In this document: positions 54,284-62,847 of the stretch, piece by piece
How positions within the stretch are numbered: the first letter of the stretch is position 1
How the letters are laid out: every line of letters starts with the position of its first letter
NCBI RefSeq assembly: GCF_041154505.1
Contig: NZ_AP028672.1
Coordinates: 4,690,501 to 4,754,500, forward strand
Length of the DNA stretch: 64,000 nt
Origin: Acidovorax sp. A79
GTDB lineage: Bacteria; Pseudomonadota; Gammaproteobacteria; Burkholderiales; Burkholderiaceae_C
Reading direction: 5' to 3'
Translations under genes and position numbers: made by a program
Notes under the pieces: model-generated
Seen by the model: only the letters and a program-made list of their open reading frames with translations
Told to the model about the DNA's origin: nothing
Database searches by the model: none

Positions 54284-54325
54284 GGGAAAACCTAGAGGGC
54301 CAGCCGCGGACCCTCCTCCTACAAT
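54284..54325 (+). promoter_or_regulatory. Putative promoter of TRAP receptor 1
   Basis: GGGAAAACC at 54284 and the -10-like TACAAT at 54320, in the context CCTACAAT. The same pair at nearly the same spacing occurs before receptor 2. Confidence 0.5.
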
Positions 54326-54417
54326 TGCGACAAAAGGCAACAGTGCCCGTCCCTCGCCAGCGCCGCAATGGCGCCATGCGCCCGCGCCTGCCAACACCCC
54401 TCTTGGAGACAAGTTCT

Positions 54418-55500
54418 ATGGATCGCCGCTCTCTCGTCAGACACGCAGGTATCGCAGGGGTCCTGGCCACCGGCGTGGCGCCCGCGGTGTTTGCGCAGGC
54501 ATCCATCCGGTGGCGCCTGGCCTCCAGTTTCCCCAAGTCGCTGGACACCATCTATGGCGGCGCGGAGGTGTTCGCCAAGGCCGTGAAAGTGATGACGAAC
54601 GGCCGCTTCGAGATCTCCGTGCACGCGGGGGGCGAACTCGTGCCGGCATTTGGCGTGGTGGACGCCGTGCAGGGCGGCGCGGTCGAGATGTGCCATACCG
54701 TGCCGTATTACTTCTACGGCAAGAGCCCCGCCTTCGCGCTGGGCTCGGCCATCCCCTTCGGCTTCAACGCGCGCCAGATGAGCGCCTGGATGCTCCATGG
54801 CAATGGGCGCAAGCTCATGGACGAGTTCTACGCCGGCTTCAGCATGGTCAGTTTCGCGGGGGGAAACACCGGCACGCAGATGGGCGGGTGGTACTTGCGC
54901 GAGATCAAGAGCCCGAGCGACTTCAAGGGCATGAAGATGCGCCTGGGCGGCGGTCTGGTGGGTGAAGTGATGTCCCGGCTGGGCGCCATTCCGCAGAGCA
55001 TTCCGGGGGGCGAGATCTACCAGGCCCTGCAAAAGGGCACCATCGACGCCGCCGAATGGGTGGGGCCGTATGACGACCAGAAGCTGGGGTTCAATAAGGT
55101 GGCGCCCTTTTACTATTACCCCGGCTGGTGGGAGGGCGGGCCCGAGGTGGATTTCTTCATCCACAAGAAGGCGTTCGACGGCCTCTCGGCCGACAACAAG
55201 CTCATCGTGGAGGCGGCCGCCGCCATCGCGCATGCGGACATGCTGGCCAAGTACGACGCGCTGAACCCCACCGCGCTCAAGCAGCTGGTGGCCGCCAAGA
55301 CCAAGGTGCTGCCGTTCTCGCAAAGTGTCATGGATGCGGCCTTCAAGGCGTCCATGGAGGTCTTTGCGCACAACGATTCCAAAAGCCCCGAGTGGAAGAA
55401 GATCTACGGGGACATGCGCAACTTCCAGCGCGACCAGATCCTCTGGTTCCGCTTTGCCGAAGCGCGCTACGACACCTTCATGTCGGCGCAGAAGATCTGA
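54418..55500 (+). CDS. TRAP transporter solute-binding protein (DctP/TakP-type), copy 1
   Basis: 360-residue periplasmic receptor. The N-terminus MDRRSLVRHAGIAGVLATGV carries a twin-arginine motif, so export may be via Tat; mature protein starts near RWRLASSFPKSLDTIY. The conserved Arg and the QMGGWYLREIKSPSDFKGMK, EWVGPYDDQKLGFNKVAPFY and YPGWWEGG segments place it in the TakP-like group that binds 2-oxo acids in relatives. TTGGAGAC precedes the ATG at 54418. The next gene is a paralogue of exactly equal length; the permease is at 57738-59895 on the other strand. Confidence 0.93.
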   Translation: MDRRSLVRHAGIAGVLATGVAPAVFAQASIRWRLASSFPKSLDTIYGGAEVFAKAVKVMTNGRFEISVHAGGELVPAFGVVDAVQGGAVEMCHTVPYYFYGKSPAFALGSAIPFGFNARQMSAWMLHGNGRKLMDEFYAGFSMVSFAGGNTGTQMGGWYLREIKSPSDFKGMKMRLGGGLVGEVMSRLGAIPQSIPGGEIYQALQKGTIDAAEWVGPYDDQKLGFNKVAPFYYYPGWWEGGPEVDFFIHKKAFDGLSADNKLIVEAAAAIAHADMLAKYDALNPTALKQLVAAKTKVLPFSQSVMDAAFKASMEVFAHNDSKSPEWKKIYGDMRNFQRDQILWFRFAEARYDTFMSAQKI

Positions 55501-55601
55501 CGCCGCTTGCGGGCGATGCGGCCCGTTGCGGCCTTGCGTGCGCGGGGCGCAGCCGATGCTTGCAGAACCCTGAAGCCCTGATCGGGCGTCTGGGATTTCA
55601 C

Positions 55602-55642
55602 GGGAAAACCCGCAAATCCGGCACTGGGCATGTTCCTACAAT
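55602..55642 (+). promoter_or_regulatory. Putative promoter of TRAP receptor 2
   Basis: GGGAAAACC at 55602 and TACAAT at 55637 in CCTACAAT reproduce the blocks before receptor 1. Receptor 2 therefore probably has its own promoter. Confidence 0.5.
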
Positions 55643-55724
55643 CGACTCCGGTAAAAAGGTTCTTGGCCCGTGGGTTACCGCCCGTTGCGCCAAGTTGTGC
55701 AATCGAGTTTTCGGAGATAACCAC

Positions 55725-56807
55725 ATGGATCGTCGTTCAATCATCAAGCATGCGGGCATCGCGGGCGTGCTGGCCGCGGGTGTTGCGCCTGCCGTTCACG
55801 CACAGGCTGCCGTGCGCTGGCGCCTTGCGTCGAGCTTCCCCAAGCCCCTTGACACCATCTACGGCGGTGCCGAGGTGTTTGCCAATGCGGTGAAGGCCAT
55901 GTCGGGCGGCAAGTTCGAGATTTCGGTGCACGCTGGCGGCGAACTGATGCCCGCCATGGGCGTGGCTGACGGCGTGCAGCAAGGCTCCGTGGAAATGTGC
56001 CACACCGTGCCGTACTACTTCTACGGCAAGAACCCCGCGTTCGCGCTGGGCTCCGCGATCCCGTTCGGCATGAATTCGCGCCAGATGAACGCGTGGATGA
56101 TGCACGGCAACGGCCGCAAGCTGATGGACGAGTTCTACGCAGGCTACGGCATGCTGAGCTTCGCGGGCGGCAACACGGGCACGCAGATGGGCGGCTGGTA
56201 CCGCAAGGAAATCAAGTCGGTCGCTGACCTTAAGGGCCTGAAGATGCGCCTGGGCGGCGGCCTCGTCGGCGAAGTGATGCAGAAGATGGGTGTTGTTCCC
56301 CAAAGCCTGCCAGGCGGCGAAATCTACCAGGCGCTGGAAAAAGGCACCATCGATGCGGCGGAATGGGTCGGCCCCTATGACGACCAGAAGCTGGGCTTCA
56401 ACAAGGTGGCGCCTCACTACTACTACCCTGGCTGGTGGGAAGGCGGTCCTGAAGTGGACTTCTTCATCAACCAGAAGGCCTTCGATGCCCTGTCGGCCGA
56501 GAACAAGGCCATCATCCAGTCCGCTTCGTCGCACGCCGCTGTGGACATGCTGGCCAAGTACGACGCCCGCAACCCCGTGGCCCTCAAGCAACTGATCGGC
56601 GCGAAGATCAAGCTGCTGCCCTTCACCAAGGACGTGCTGGACGCTTCGTTCAAGGCTTCCCAGGAGGTGTACGCCGAGAACGATGCCAAGAGCCCCGAGT
56701 GGAAGAAGATCTATGCGGACTTCCGCAACTTCCAGCGCGACCAGGTGGCATGGTTCCGCGTGGCCGAAGGCCGTTTCGACAGCTACATGCAGACCCTCAA
56801 GCTCTGA
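55725..56807 (+). CDS. TRAP transporter solute-binding protein (DctP/TakP-type), copy 2
   Basis: 360-residue paralogue of copy 1 with about the same twin-arginine leader (MDRRSIIKHAGIAGVLAAGV). Most of the protein matches copy 1 closely; changes cluster in the final third (VLDASFKASQEVYAEND versus VMDAAFKASMEVFAHND). WVGPYDDQKLGFNKVAPHYY and the final WKKIYADFRNFQRDQVAWFR agree with TakP-type proteins. A TCGGAGATAA site precedes the ATG at 55725. It ends at a strong terminator. Identical length and promoter blocks point to recent tandem duplication. Confidence 0.93.
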   Translation: MDRRSIIKHAGIAGVLAAGVAPAVHAQAAVRWRLASSFPKPLDTIYGGAEVFANAVKAMSGGKFEISVHAGGELMPAMGVADGVQQGSVEMCHTVPYYFYGKNPAFALGSAIPFGMNSRQMNAWMMHGNGRKLMDEFYAGYGMLSFAGGNTGTQMGGWYRKEIKSVADLKGLKMRLGGGLVGEVMQKMGVVPQSLPGGEIYQALEKGTIDAAEWVGPYDDQKLGFNKVAPHYYYPGWWEGGPEVDFFINQKAFDALSAENKAIIQSASSHAAVDMLAKYDARNPVALKQLIGAKIKLLPFTKDVLDASFKASQEVYAENDAKSPEWKKIYADFRNFQRDQVAWFRVAEGRFDSYMQTLKL

Positions 56808-56833
56808 CGCCCCACCGCGCTCAGTGCAAAAAG

Positions 56834-56859
56834 AAAACCGCGCCCTGGCGCGGTTTTTT
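56834..56859 (+). terminator. Rho-independent terminator after TRAP receptor 2
   Basis: AAAACCGCG-CCCTGG-CGCGGTTTTTT, a GC stem with A/T flanks and a T-run, 26 bases after the stop codon. Confidence 0.92.
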
Positions 56860-57160
56860 CATGGACTTCGTTTTTCTATTCGCTGTTCGGTCCGCTCGCC
56901 AGAGGATGGGCCCACGCAGCGGGAGCCGGGGCCGCCGCCGGGCTCCTCATCCCCGGGCACGCAGCTCCACCCACGGCCAAACCCTGGCTCACCTTGCCCT
57001 GCGTGTGGCATGCAGCGCCCCCCGGTGGCCGTGCGGAGGGTGTCCAAGAGACCTGGGGGCAAGGCGCGGGAGGTTGCACGCGGGCCCCGGGAACGTCCGC
57101 CAGGAGAGTAGTCGCCGCTGCGCGTTGGCGAGTCGGGCCCGCCATTGTGTGGAGAACATG
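56860..57160. other. Intergenic region without recognised gene
   Basis: About 300 GC-rich bases between the two terminators that close the convergent TRAP receptor and membrane-protein genes. No reading frame has a recognisable product or ribosome-binding site. Confidence 0.45.
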
Positions 57161-57193
57161 AAAAAGGCGGGCACCCCTCTCGGAGTGCCCGCC
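57161..57193 (-). terminator. Rho-independent terminator of the TRAP permease operon
   Basis: On the minus strand GGCGGGCACTCC-GAGA-GGGGTGCCCGCC is followed by TTTTT, 22 bases past the stop of the 162-aa membrane-protein gene. Confidence 0.88.
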
Positions 57194-57214
57194 TCTCCAC
57201 GAAGCCGTGGCGGC

Positions 57215-57703
57215 TCAGAATTGCCGGAAGGCGCTGAGCTCTTTTCCCATGCGCTCGAACTCGCCGATCAGTGCGGGCGTGGCGCCATAGAACACCGTGA
57301 ACTTGCCGGCGAGCGTGCGCACGTACAGGCGGGGAGCGATGAGCCAGCTGAACCCGCGCACGCGGATCAGCCGCACATAGGCCAGGTCGTCGTAGGGCAT
57401 GGCCTTGTCCCACACCCAGCGCTGGTGCAGGCCTTTCGTGTCCATGCGCGTGGTGCTCACCATGATGCTCCACCAGGTCCAGGCCATCAGCGCCAGGCCC
57501 GCGATGAACCATCCGGTGCCCGTGCCCACCGAGTTGCCCAGCGCTCCCCGTGTCCACAGCTGGGCGAACCACAGGGCGCAACCGCCCACGATCACGGTGG
57601 CCATGAGCCGGAACGAGCGCGAGAACGCGGGGCCCACGACCGTGCCGCCCTCGGGTGTAAATCGAAAGGGCTCGGGCAGGGGCAGCGGGGTGAGGTTCAG
57701 CAT
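57215..57703 (-). CDS. Conserved hypothetical membrane protein, 162 aa
   Basis: A 162-residue protein with two helices near residues 30-70 (FRLMATVIVGGCALWFAQLW and GTGTGWFIAGLALMAWTWWS) and a soluble C-terminal half that reads like a small PH-type beta domain (YVRLIRVRGFSWLIAPRLYV, GKFTVFYGATPALIGEFERM). I do not recognise a named family. The ATG at 57703 gives MLNLTPLPLPEPFRF; a longer in-frame start gives an unlikely Arg/Pro-rich leader. It is immediately downstream of dctM on the same strand, with 34 bases between, so it is probably in that operon. Confidence 0.65.
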   Translation of the reverse strand: MLNLTPLPLPEPFRFTPEGGTVVGPAFSRSFRLMATVIVGGCALWFAQLWTRGALGNSVGTGTGWFIAGLALMAWTWWSIMVSTTRMDTKGLHQRWVWDKAMPYDDLAYVRLIRVRGFSWLIAPRLYVRTLAGKFTVFYGATPALIGEFERMGKELSAFRQF

Positions 57704-57737
57704 GGCAATGGGAGCGCGGGGATGGGCCTGTTGTGCA

Positions 57738-59258
57738 TCACTTTGCCGGTTCCGACGCTGCTTCAGCCGGGGCGTTGCCGAAAGGGTTCTCGCCGGCGGT
57801 TTCTCCGCCCGCATCGGGCGTGGCTTCCGAGCGCATCAGGTCATCCGTCGGCACCTCGATCTGGACCTTGTCGGTGTCGATGATCTCCTGTTTGGGCAGG
57901 AACATGGTCACCGTCTGTGGCACGAAGATCACGATGGTCACCAGCAGCAGCTGCATGATCACCCAGGGAATCGCGCCCATGTAGATGTCGCTGGACAGCA
58001 CGGGCTTGGGAATGCGGCCTTCCTTGAAGAGCGTGTTGGCGATACCCCGCAGGTAGAAAAGCGCGAAACCGAAGGGCGGGTGCATGAAGCTCGTCTGCAT
58101 GTTCACGCACAGCAGCACGCCGAACCAGATCAGGTCGATGCCCAGCTTGTCGGCCACGGGGCCCAGCATGGGCAGGATGATGAAGGCGATCTCGAAGAAG
58201 TCGAGGAAGAACGCCAGGAAGAAGATGAACAGGTTCACCGCGATCAGGAAGCCGATCTGGCCGCCGGGCAGGCCCGAGAGCATGTGTTCGACCCACTTGG
58301 CACCGTCCACGCCCTGGAACACCATCGAGAACACGCGTGCACCGATCAGGATGAACACCACCATGGCGGTCAGGCGCATGGTGCCCTGCATGGCTTCCCA
58401 CATCAGGGCCAGCGTCAGGCGCTTGTGGATCGCGGCCAGGACCATGGCGCCCACCACGCCCATGGCGCCCGCCTCGGTCGGCGTCGCAATGGCGGTGTCG
58501 ATGCCGGGCAGGCCGCCCATGGAGCCCAGCACGGCGAAGATCAGCAGGGCCGACGGGATGATGCCGCGCAGGCACTTGAGCCACAGCTTGGCGCCCGACA
58601 TGGTGCGCGCTTCCTTCGGGATGCCCGGCAGGTAGTGGGGCTTGAAGACGCCCAGCATGAACGTGTAGCCCGCGAAGATCAGCACCTGCAGGATGGAGGG
58701 ACCCCAGGCGCCGCGGTACATGTCACCCACCGAGCGTCCCAGCTGGTCGGCCATCACGATCAGCACGAGCGAGGGCGGCACCAGCTGCGTGATGGTGCCC
58801 GAGGCGGCTAGCACGCCGGTGGCGTAGCGCATGTTGTAGCCATAGCGGATCATGACGGGCAGCGAGATGAGCGCCATGGCGATCACCTGGCCCGCCACCG
58901 TGCCGGTGATGGCCCCCAGGATGAAGCCCACGATGATCACCGAGTAGCCCAGGCCGCCGCGCACGGTGCCGAAGAGCTGGCCCATGGAGTCGAGCATGTC
59001 TTCGGCCAGGCCGCATTTCTCGAGGATGGCGCCCATGAAGGTGAAGAACGGAATGGCCAGCAAAAGCTCGTTGCTCAGGATCCCGAAGATATTGATGGGC
59101 AGGTTGGCCATGAAGACGGCGGGGAACCAGCCCATCTCGATGGCGAAGAAGCCCGAGGCCAGCCCCAGCGCGGCCAGCGAGAAGGCGACGGGGAAGCCGA
59201 TCAGCATCACCACCACCAAGCCCGCGAACATGATCGGGGCAAAGTTTTCCATTTGCAT
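57738..59258 (-). CDS. dctM: TRAP transporter large permease subunit
   Basis: 506-residue membrane protein with about twelve helices. The DctM blocks are GFPVAFSLAALGLASGFFAI, LLAIPFFTFMGAILEKCGLA, FGTVRGGLGYSVIIVGFILG and ITGTVAGQVIAMALISLPVM. The C-terminal 55 residues are a hydrophilic tail (QIEVPTDDLMRSEATPDAGG) not usual in the family. It pumps with Na+ or H+ and works with DctQ (59356-59895) and one of the TRAP receptors opposite. ATG at 59258 or 59252. The short space to dctQ (about 97 bases) fits one transcript. Confidence 0.95.
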   Translation of the reverse strand: MQMENFAPIMFAGLVVVMLIGFPVAFSLAALGLASGFFAIEMGWFPAVFMANLPINIFGILSNELLLAIPFFTFMGAILEKCGLAEDMLDSMGQLFGTVRGGLGYSVIIVGFILGAITGTVAGQVIAMALISLPVMIRYGYNMRYATGVLAASGTITQLVPPSLVLIVMADQLGRSVGDMYRGAWGPSILQVLIFAGYTFMLGVFKPHYLPGIPKEARTMSGAKLWLKCLRGIIPSALLIFAVLGSMGGLPGIDTAIATPTEAGAMGVVGAMVLAAIHKRLTLALMWEAMQGTMRLTAMVVFILIGARVFSMVFQGVDGAKWVEHMLSGLPGGQIGFLIAVNLFIFFLAFFLDFFEIAFIILPMLGPVADKLGIDLIWFGVLLCVNMQTSFMHPPFGFALFYLRGIANTLFKEGRIPKPVLSSDIYMGAIPWVIMQLLLVTIVIFVPQTVTMFLPKQEIIDTDKVQIEVPTDDLMRSEATPDAGGETAGENPFGNAPAEAASEPAK

Positions 59259-59355
59259 TTTGTTGTTCCTGAAAATCCGGAATTGAGAGCGTGGCGCGGC
59301 GGGCTTCGCAGCTCAGCGGCACCACGGGTTCATGGTTCGGCGCTTGCGGGCCGGA

Positions 59356-59895
59356 TTACTGAACCGGTTTCTCGTAGTGGGTGCTCATCTGGTAGATGCC
59401 GCGCAGATAGGCCACGCGCTTGATGATCTCGGCCAGGCCCTGCAGGAACATCAGTGAAAAACCGATCGGCATGAGCAGGATGGCGGGCCAGCGGATCAGC
59501 CCCCCCGCATTGCCCGACATTTCGCCCGAGAAGAAGGCACGGGTGAACAGCGGCCAGCTCAGGTAGGCGATCAGCAGCATGGCGGGCAGCAGAAACACCA
59601 CCAGGCCCGCGATATCGACATACACCTGCTTGTTGCCGCGCAGCTTGCCGTAGATGATGTCGACGCGCACGTGCTCATTGAGCATGAGGACGAACGGGGC
59701 GCCCAGCATCACGGTGGCGGCGAACAGGTACCACTGGATCTCCAGCCAGGCGTTGGAACTGAGGTCCAGGCCATAGCGGATGAAGGCGTTGCCTGCCGAG
59801 ATGAGCGCCGCGGCCAGGACGGTCCACGTGGCCACCTTGCTGAGCTTGCCGGAAATCCAGTCCATGCCCAAGGCTAATTTGAGTAGTGCTGACAC
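59356..59895 (-). CDS. dctQ: TRAP transporter small permease subunit
   Basis: 179-residue protein with four helices: VATWTVLAAALISAGNAFIR, WLEIQWYLFAATVMLGAPFV, IAGLVVFLLPAMLLIAYLSW and WPAILLMPIGFSLMFLQGLA. LNEHVRVDIIYGKLRGNKQV between helices is the DctQ hallmark. The GTG at 59895 is chosen because AGGAGA lies seven bases upstream; the longer frame has no similarity there. It opens the dctQM operon. A hairpin with a T-run sits in its leader. Confidence 0.9.
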   Translation of the reverse strand: MSALLKLALGMDWISGKLSKVATWTVLAAALISAGNAFIRYGLDLSSNAWLEIQWYLFAATVMLGAPFVLMLNEHVRVDIIYGKLRGNKQVYVDIAGLVVFLLPAMLLIAYLSWPLFTRAFFSGEMSGNAGGLIRWPAILLMPIGFSLMFLQGLAEIIKRVAYLRGIYQMSTHYEKPVQ

Positions 59896-59915
59896 TTGGT
59901 GTCTCCTGAGAGTAT

Positions 59916-59949
59916 AAAAAAGGGACGGGCCCAATGCGCTGCTGGGCCC
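59916..59949 (-). promoter_or_regulatory. Hairpin plus T-run in the dctQ leader
   Basis: On the minus strand GGGCCCA-N9-TGGGCCC is followed after five bases by TTTTTT, about 25 bases before the dctQ start. The five-base gap makes it a weak terminator; it may be an attenuator or a 5' stabilising hairpin. The following 60 bases to 60212 are GC-rich with no gene. Confidence 0.45.
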
Positions 59950-60212
59950 AGGGGCATGTCCGCGGCCTGCACGGCGCGCAGCAATATCCCAACGGGTGTC
60001 CGAAAGTAACGCGCATCCTACCCCTTCGCCGCTGAAGAAAGCCTGACGCGCGGACATGGGGTTTTCCTCAGGGGGGCGGGTGTCTGCCCCTCTTTCTCCT
60101 GCCTTTTTCTCCGGTGTCAGCCCACCGCGCCGTCTCCCGGCGGGCGGCCTGCTGCCCATGCCTCCTGTGGCTTCGGAGTCGCTTCAGCGGACTCCCGGGC
60201 CCCTTCCGTCCC

Positions 60213-61334
60213 TCAGGCCGTGGCGCGTGCCCGGCGCTTGGGGCGGGCAAAGCGCCACCAGGGCAGCACGGTGCTCATGGCCAGGACTTCGCCGCAGTGC
60301 AGGGGGGTGTAGCCCGGCAGGGCCCCCAGCCGCTCCAGCCATTCGGGGGTCTGCAGCAGCGCGCGCAGCGCCTGCGTGGCGGGCTGGTCCAGGCTGGCCT
60401 TGAGGCATGCCAGGTGGTAGCGCTCGTGCACCAGCGGCACGAAGCCCAGTCCGCGCGCCCGCGCGGCCAGCTCGATGCCCATGCCCACGTCCGCGGCACC
60501 CGCGGCCACGGCCTGCGCCACCGCCGTGTGAGAGGGTTCGTTGAGCGCATAGCCCGCGATGGAGGTGGCCCCGATCCCGGCTTGCGCGAGCAGGTCGTCG
60601 AGCAGCACGCGCGTGCCGGTGCCCAGCGGCCGGTTCACGAAGCGGGCCCCGGTGCGGGCGATGTCGTCCAGGCCGTGCAGCGCCAGCGGGTTGCCGGGTG
60701 CGACGATGAGGCCCTGGGTGCGCTGGGCAAAGCCGATGATCTTGTGCAGCCCGGGCTGCAGCAGGGGCTGGTAGGTACGTGCCGTCAGGGAGTCCGCCTT
60801 GGCGTTGTCCACGGTGTGAAAGCCCGCCAGCGTGCAGCGCCCTTCGTTCAACGCGCGGATGGCATCCACGCTGCCGGTGAAGCGGATGTCCAGATGCAGC
60901 GCGCCCGTTCCGCCGTGCGCCGCGGCATGGGCGCGCAGCGCGGCCAGAGCGTCGTCATGGCTGGCGTACAGGGTGAGCACATGGGCGTGGGGGTCGAAGG
61001 CCACGGCGAATGCGCGTTCCAGGTCGGCGTGCAGCGCGGCGATCTGCGGCGCGAGCCGTGCCTGGGCCTGCCGCTCCGCCCACAGCAGCTTGGCGCCGAA
61101 CTCGCTGAGCTGCGCCGACTGGCCCTTGCCCCAGATGATGAGTTCGCCGCCCAGCTGGTCCTCCCAGCGCTTGAGGGCCCCCCAGACGTGGCGGTAGGAC
61201 AGGCCCAGCCCCCGCGCCGCGCCGGAGATGGACCCGTGCTCCGCCACCGCCTGCAGCAGTTCGGGCAGCGGGTTGCGGATCAGCGCGTTGCCGGCATCGC
61301 GGCTGAGTGTGTAGTGAAGTTGGACCCTATGCAC
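60213..61334 (-). CDS. ModE-like helix-turn-helix regulator with periplasmic-binding-protein domain
   Basis: 373-residue regulator. The N-terminal ModE-type winged helix (LLQAVAEHGSISGAARGLGL, SYRHVWGALKRWEDQLGGEL) is followed from about 110 by a PBP-like ligand domain: LTLYASHDDALAALRAHA, HLDIRFTGSVDAIRALNEGR, GLIVAPGNPLALHGLDD and GYALNEPSHTAVAQAVAAGA. This architecture is used in tungstate/molybdate control near tup or mod genes. It is divergent from tupBCA across only 50 bases with the dyad at 61343-61356. The start is GTG at 61334; no ATG is closer. Confidence 0.88.
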   Translation of the reverse strand: MHRVQLHYTLSRDAGNALIRNPLPELLQAVAEHGSISGAARGLGLSYRHVWGALKRWEDQLGGELIIWGKGQSAQLSEFGAKLLWAERQAQARLAPQIAALHADLERAFAVAFDPHAHVLTLYASHDDALAALRAHAAAHGGTGALHLDIRFTGSVDAIRALNEGRCTLAGFHTVDNAKADSLTARTYQPLLQPGLHKIIGFAQRTQGLIVAPGNPLALHGLDDIARTGARFVNRPLGTGTRVLLDDLLAQAGIGATSIAGYALNEPSHTAVAQAVAAGAADVGMGIELAARARGLGFVPLVHERYHLACLKASLDQPATQALRALLQTPEWLERLGALPGYTPLHCGEVLAMSTVLPWWRFARPKRRARATA

Positions 61335-61342
61335 GGGAGTTC

Positions 61343-61356
61343 ATATCGCTGGATAT
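61343..61356. promoter_or_regulatory. Dyad in the tup/regulator divergent region
   Basis: ATATC-GCTG-GATAT, a perfect 5-bp dyad, lies in the 50-base space between the regulator and tupB. Other ModE-type boxes contain ATATA-like arms. A role as regulator operator is likely but unproven. Confidence 0.5.
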
Positions 61357-61384
61357 TGGTTGGGTGCCTACGATAGCCGAACCC

Positions 61385-62122
61385 ATGTCCACACTCTCGG
61401 AAAGCGCGAGCACAGCGCTGCAACTCACTCTCTCGTCCGACCCTGTCCTGTGGACCATCGTGGGCCGCTCCCTGTCGGTCAGCGCCACCGCATGCCTTCT
61501 TGCCTGTGGCGTGGGCCTGGTGCTGGGCGCCTGGCTGGGCGTGGCCCGCTTCGCCGGGCGCGGCGCCGCGCTGGCGGTGCTCAACACCTTGCTGGCGGTG
61601 CCGTCGGTGGTGGTGGGGCTGGTGGTGTACCTGGTGCTCTCGCGCAGCGGGCCGCTGGGCTCGCTGGGCTGGCTGTTCAGCTTCAAGGCCATGGTGCTGG
61701 CGCAGGCCATCCTGGTGTTGCCGGTGGTCACGGCGCTCACGCGCCAGGTGGTGGAGGATGCCGAGCGCGCGCATGGCGAACAGCTGCGCTCCATGGGCGC
61801 GGGCCCGCTGCTGCGCGCCCTGCTGCTGGCGTGGGACGAGCGCTACGCCCTGCTGACGGTGCTGCTGGCATCGTTTGGCCGCGCGATCTCGGAGGTGGGC
61901 GCGGTGATGATCGTGGGCGGCAACATCGACGGCTTCACGCGCGTGATGACCACCGCCATCGCCCTGGAGACCAGCAAGGGCGACCTGCCCCTGGCGCTGG
62001 CGCTGGGCATCATCCTGCTGGCCGTGGTGCTGGCGCTCAATGTGCTGATCGCGCTGGTGCGCCGCTGGCGCGAACGGGTGGACGGCTCTGCCTCCAGCAC
62101 CCCCGTGGGGGTGGCGGCATGA
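61385..62122 (+). CDS. tupB: Tungstate ABC transporter permease
   Basis: 245-residue inner-membrane permease. Five or six helices (LSVSATACLLACGVGLVLGA, AVLNTLLAVPSVVVGLVVYL, FKAMVLAQAILVLPVVTALT) are followed by the EAA-like loop EQLRSMGAGPLLRALLLAW and FGRAISEVGAVMIVGGNIDG. Family TupB/CysTW-like. It lacks the size of ModB fusions. The ATG at 61385 is the first after the regulator gene. Its stop overlaps the next start (ATGA), showing coupling with tupC. Confidence 0.9.
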   Translation: MSTLSESASTALQLTLSSDPVLWTIVGRSLSVSATACLLACGVGLVLGAWLGVARFAGRGAALAVLNTLLAVPSVVVGLVVYLVLSRSGPLGSLGWLFSFKAMVLAQAILVLPVVTALTRQVVEDAERAHGEQLRSMGAGPLLRALLLAWDERYALLTVLLASFGRAISEVGAVMIVGGNIDGFTRVMTTAIALETSKGDLPLALALGIILLAVVLALNVLIALVRRWRERVDGSASSTPVGVAA

Positions 62123-62847
62123 GCGGGCCCTTAGCAAACCCCTGGGTCGACCTGCGCCAGGTGACCGTGCGCTACGGCCACGTGCAGGCGCTGGACCGTG
62201 TCACGCTGCGCATCACCCCCGGCGAGCGCGTCGCGCTGGTGGGCGCCAACGGCAGCGGCAAAAGCACGCTGCTGCGCGTGCTCAACGGCCTGGCCGATGC
62301 CAGCGGGGGGGGCCTGCAGTGCGATGCCGCGCTGCGCCAGGCCATGCTGTTCCAGCGCCCGCACATGCTGCGCACCAGCGCACGGAACAACGTGGCGCTG
62401 GCCCTGTGGCTGCGGGGCGTGCGATGGCGCGATGCCCGAGTCACGGCGCTCACGGCGCTGCAGCGCGTGGGGCTGCGGGACATCGCCGCGCAGAACGCGC
62501 GCACCCTGTCGGGGGGGCAGCAGCAACGCGTGGCGCTGGCCCGCGCCTGGGCGCTGCGGCCCGACGTGTTGCTGCTGGACGAACCCACCGCCAGCCTCGA
62601 CCCGCATGCCAAGCGCGAGGTCGAGGCCCTGATGGCCGACTTTGCCGCCAGCCACAGCGCGGCAGGCCCGGCGCACCCCGTGACCATGGTGTTCAGCAGC
62701 CACAACCTGGGCCAGGTCAAGCGCCTGGCCAGCCGCGTGATCTACATGGAGCATGGCCGCCTGGTGGCCGACCTGCCGGTGCACGATTTCTTCAACGGCC
62801 CCCTGCCGGAGGCCGCCCGTCTGTTTGTCAAAGGAGAGCTGGTATGA
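62119..62847 (+). CDS. tupC: Tungstate ABC transporter ATP-binding protein
   Basis: 242-residue ATPase. Walker A is GANGSGKS, the signature is LSGGQQQRVALARAWAL, Walker B is VLLLDEPTASLD, and the H-loop His lies in FSSHNLGQV. It overlaps tupB and tupA by four bases each, so the three genes are coupled. It has no ModC-type regulatory TOBE domain, which agrees with a small tungstate TupC. Substrate is inferred from TupA. Confidence 0.9.
   Translation: MSGPLANPWVDLRQVTVRYGHVQALDRVTLRITPGERVALVGANGSGKSTLLRVLNGLADASGGGLQCDAALRQAMLFQRPHMLRTSARNNVALALWLRGVRWRDARVTALTALQRVGLRDIAAQNARTLSGGQQQRVALARAWALRPDVLLLDEPTASLDPHAKREVEALMADFAASHSAAGPAHPVTMVFSSHNLGQVKRLASRVIYMEHGRLVADLPVHDFFNGPLPEAARLFVKGELV

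Noticed and set aside
60114..61376. 420-codon plus-strand frame opposite the ModE-like regulator
   Set aside because: Antisense shadow; no motif, no ribosome-binding site.
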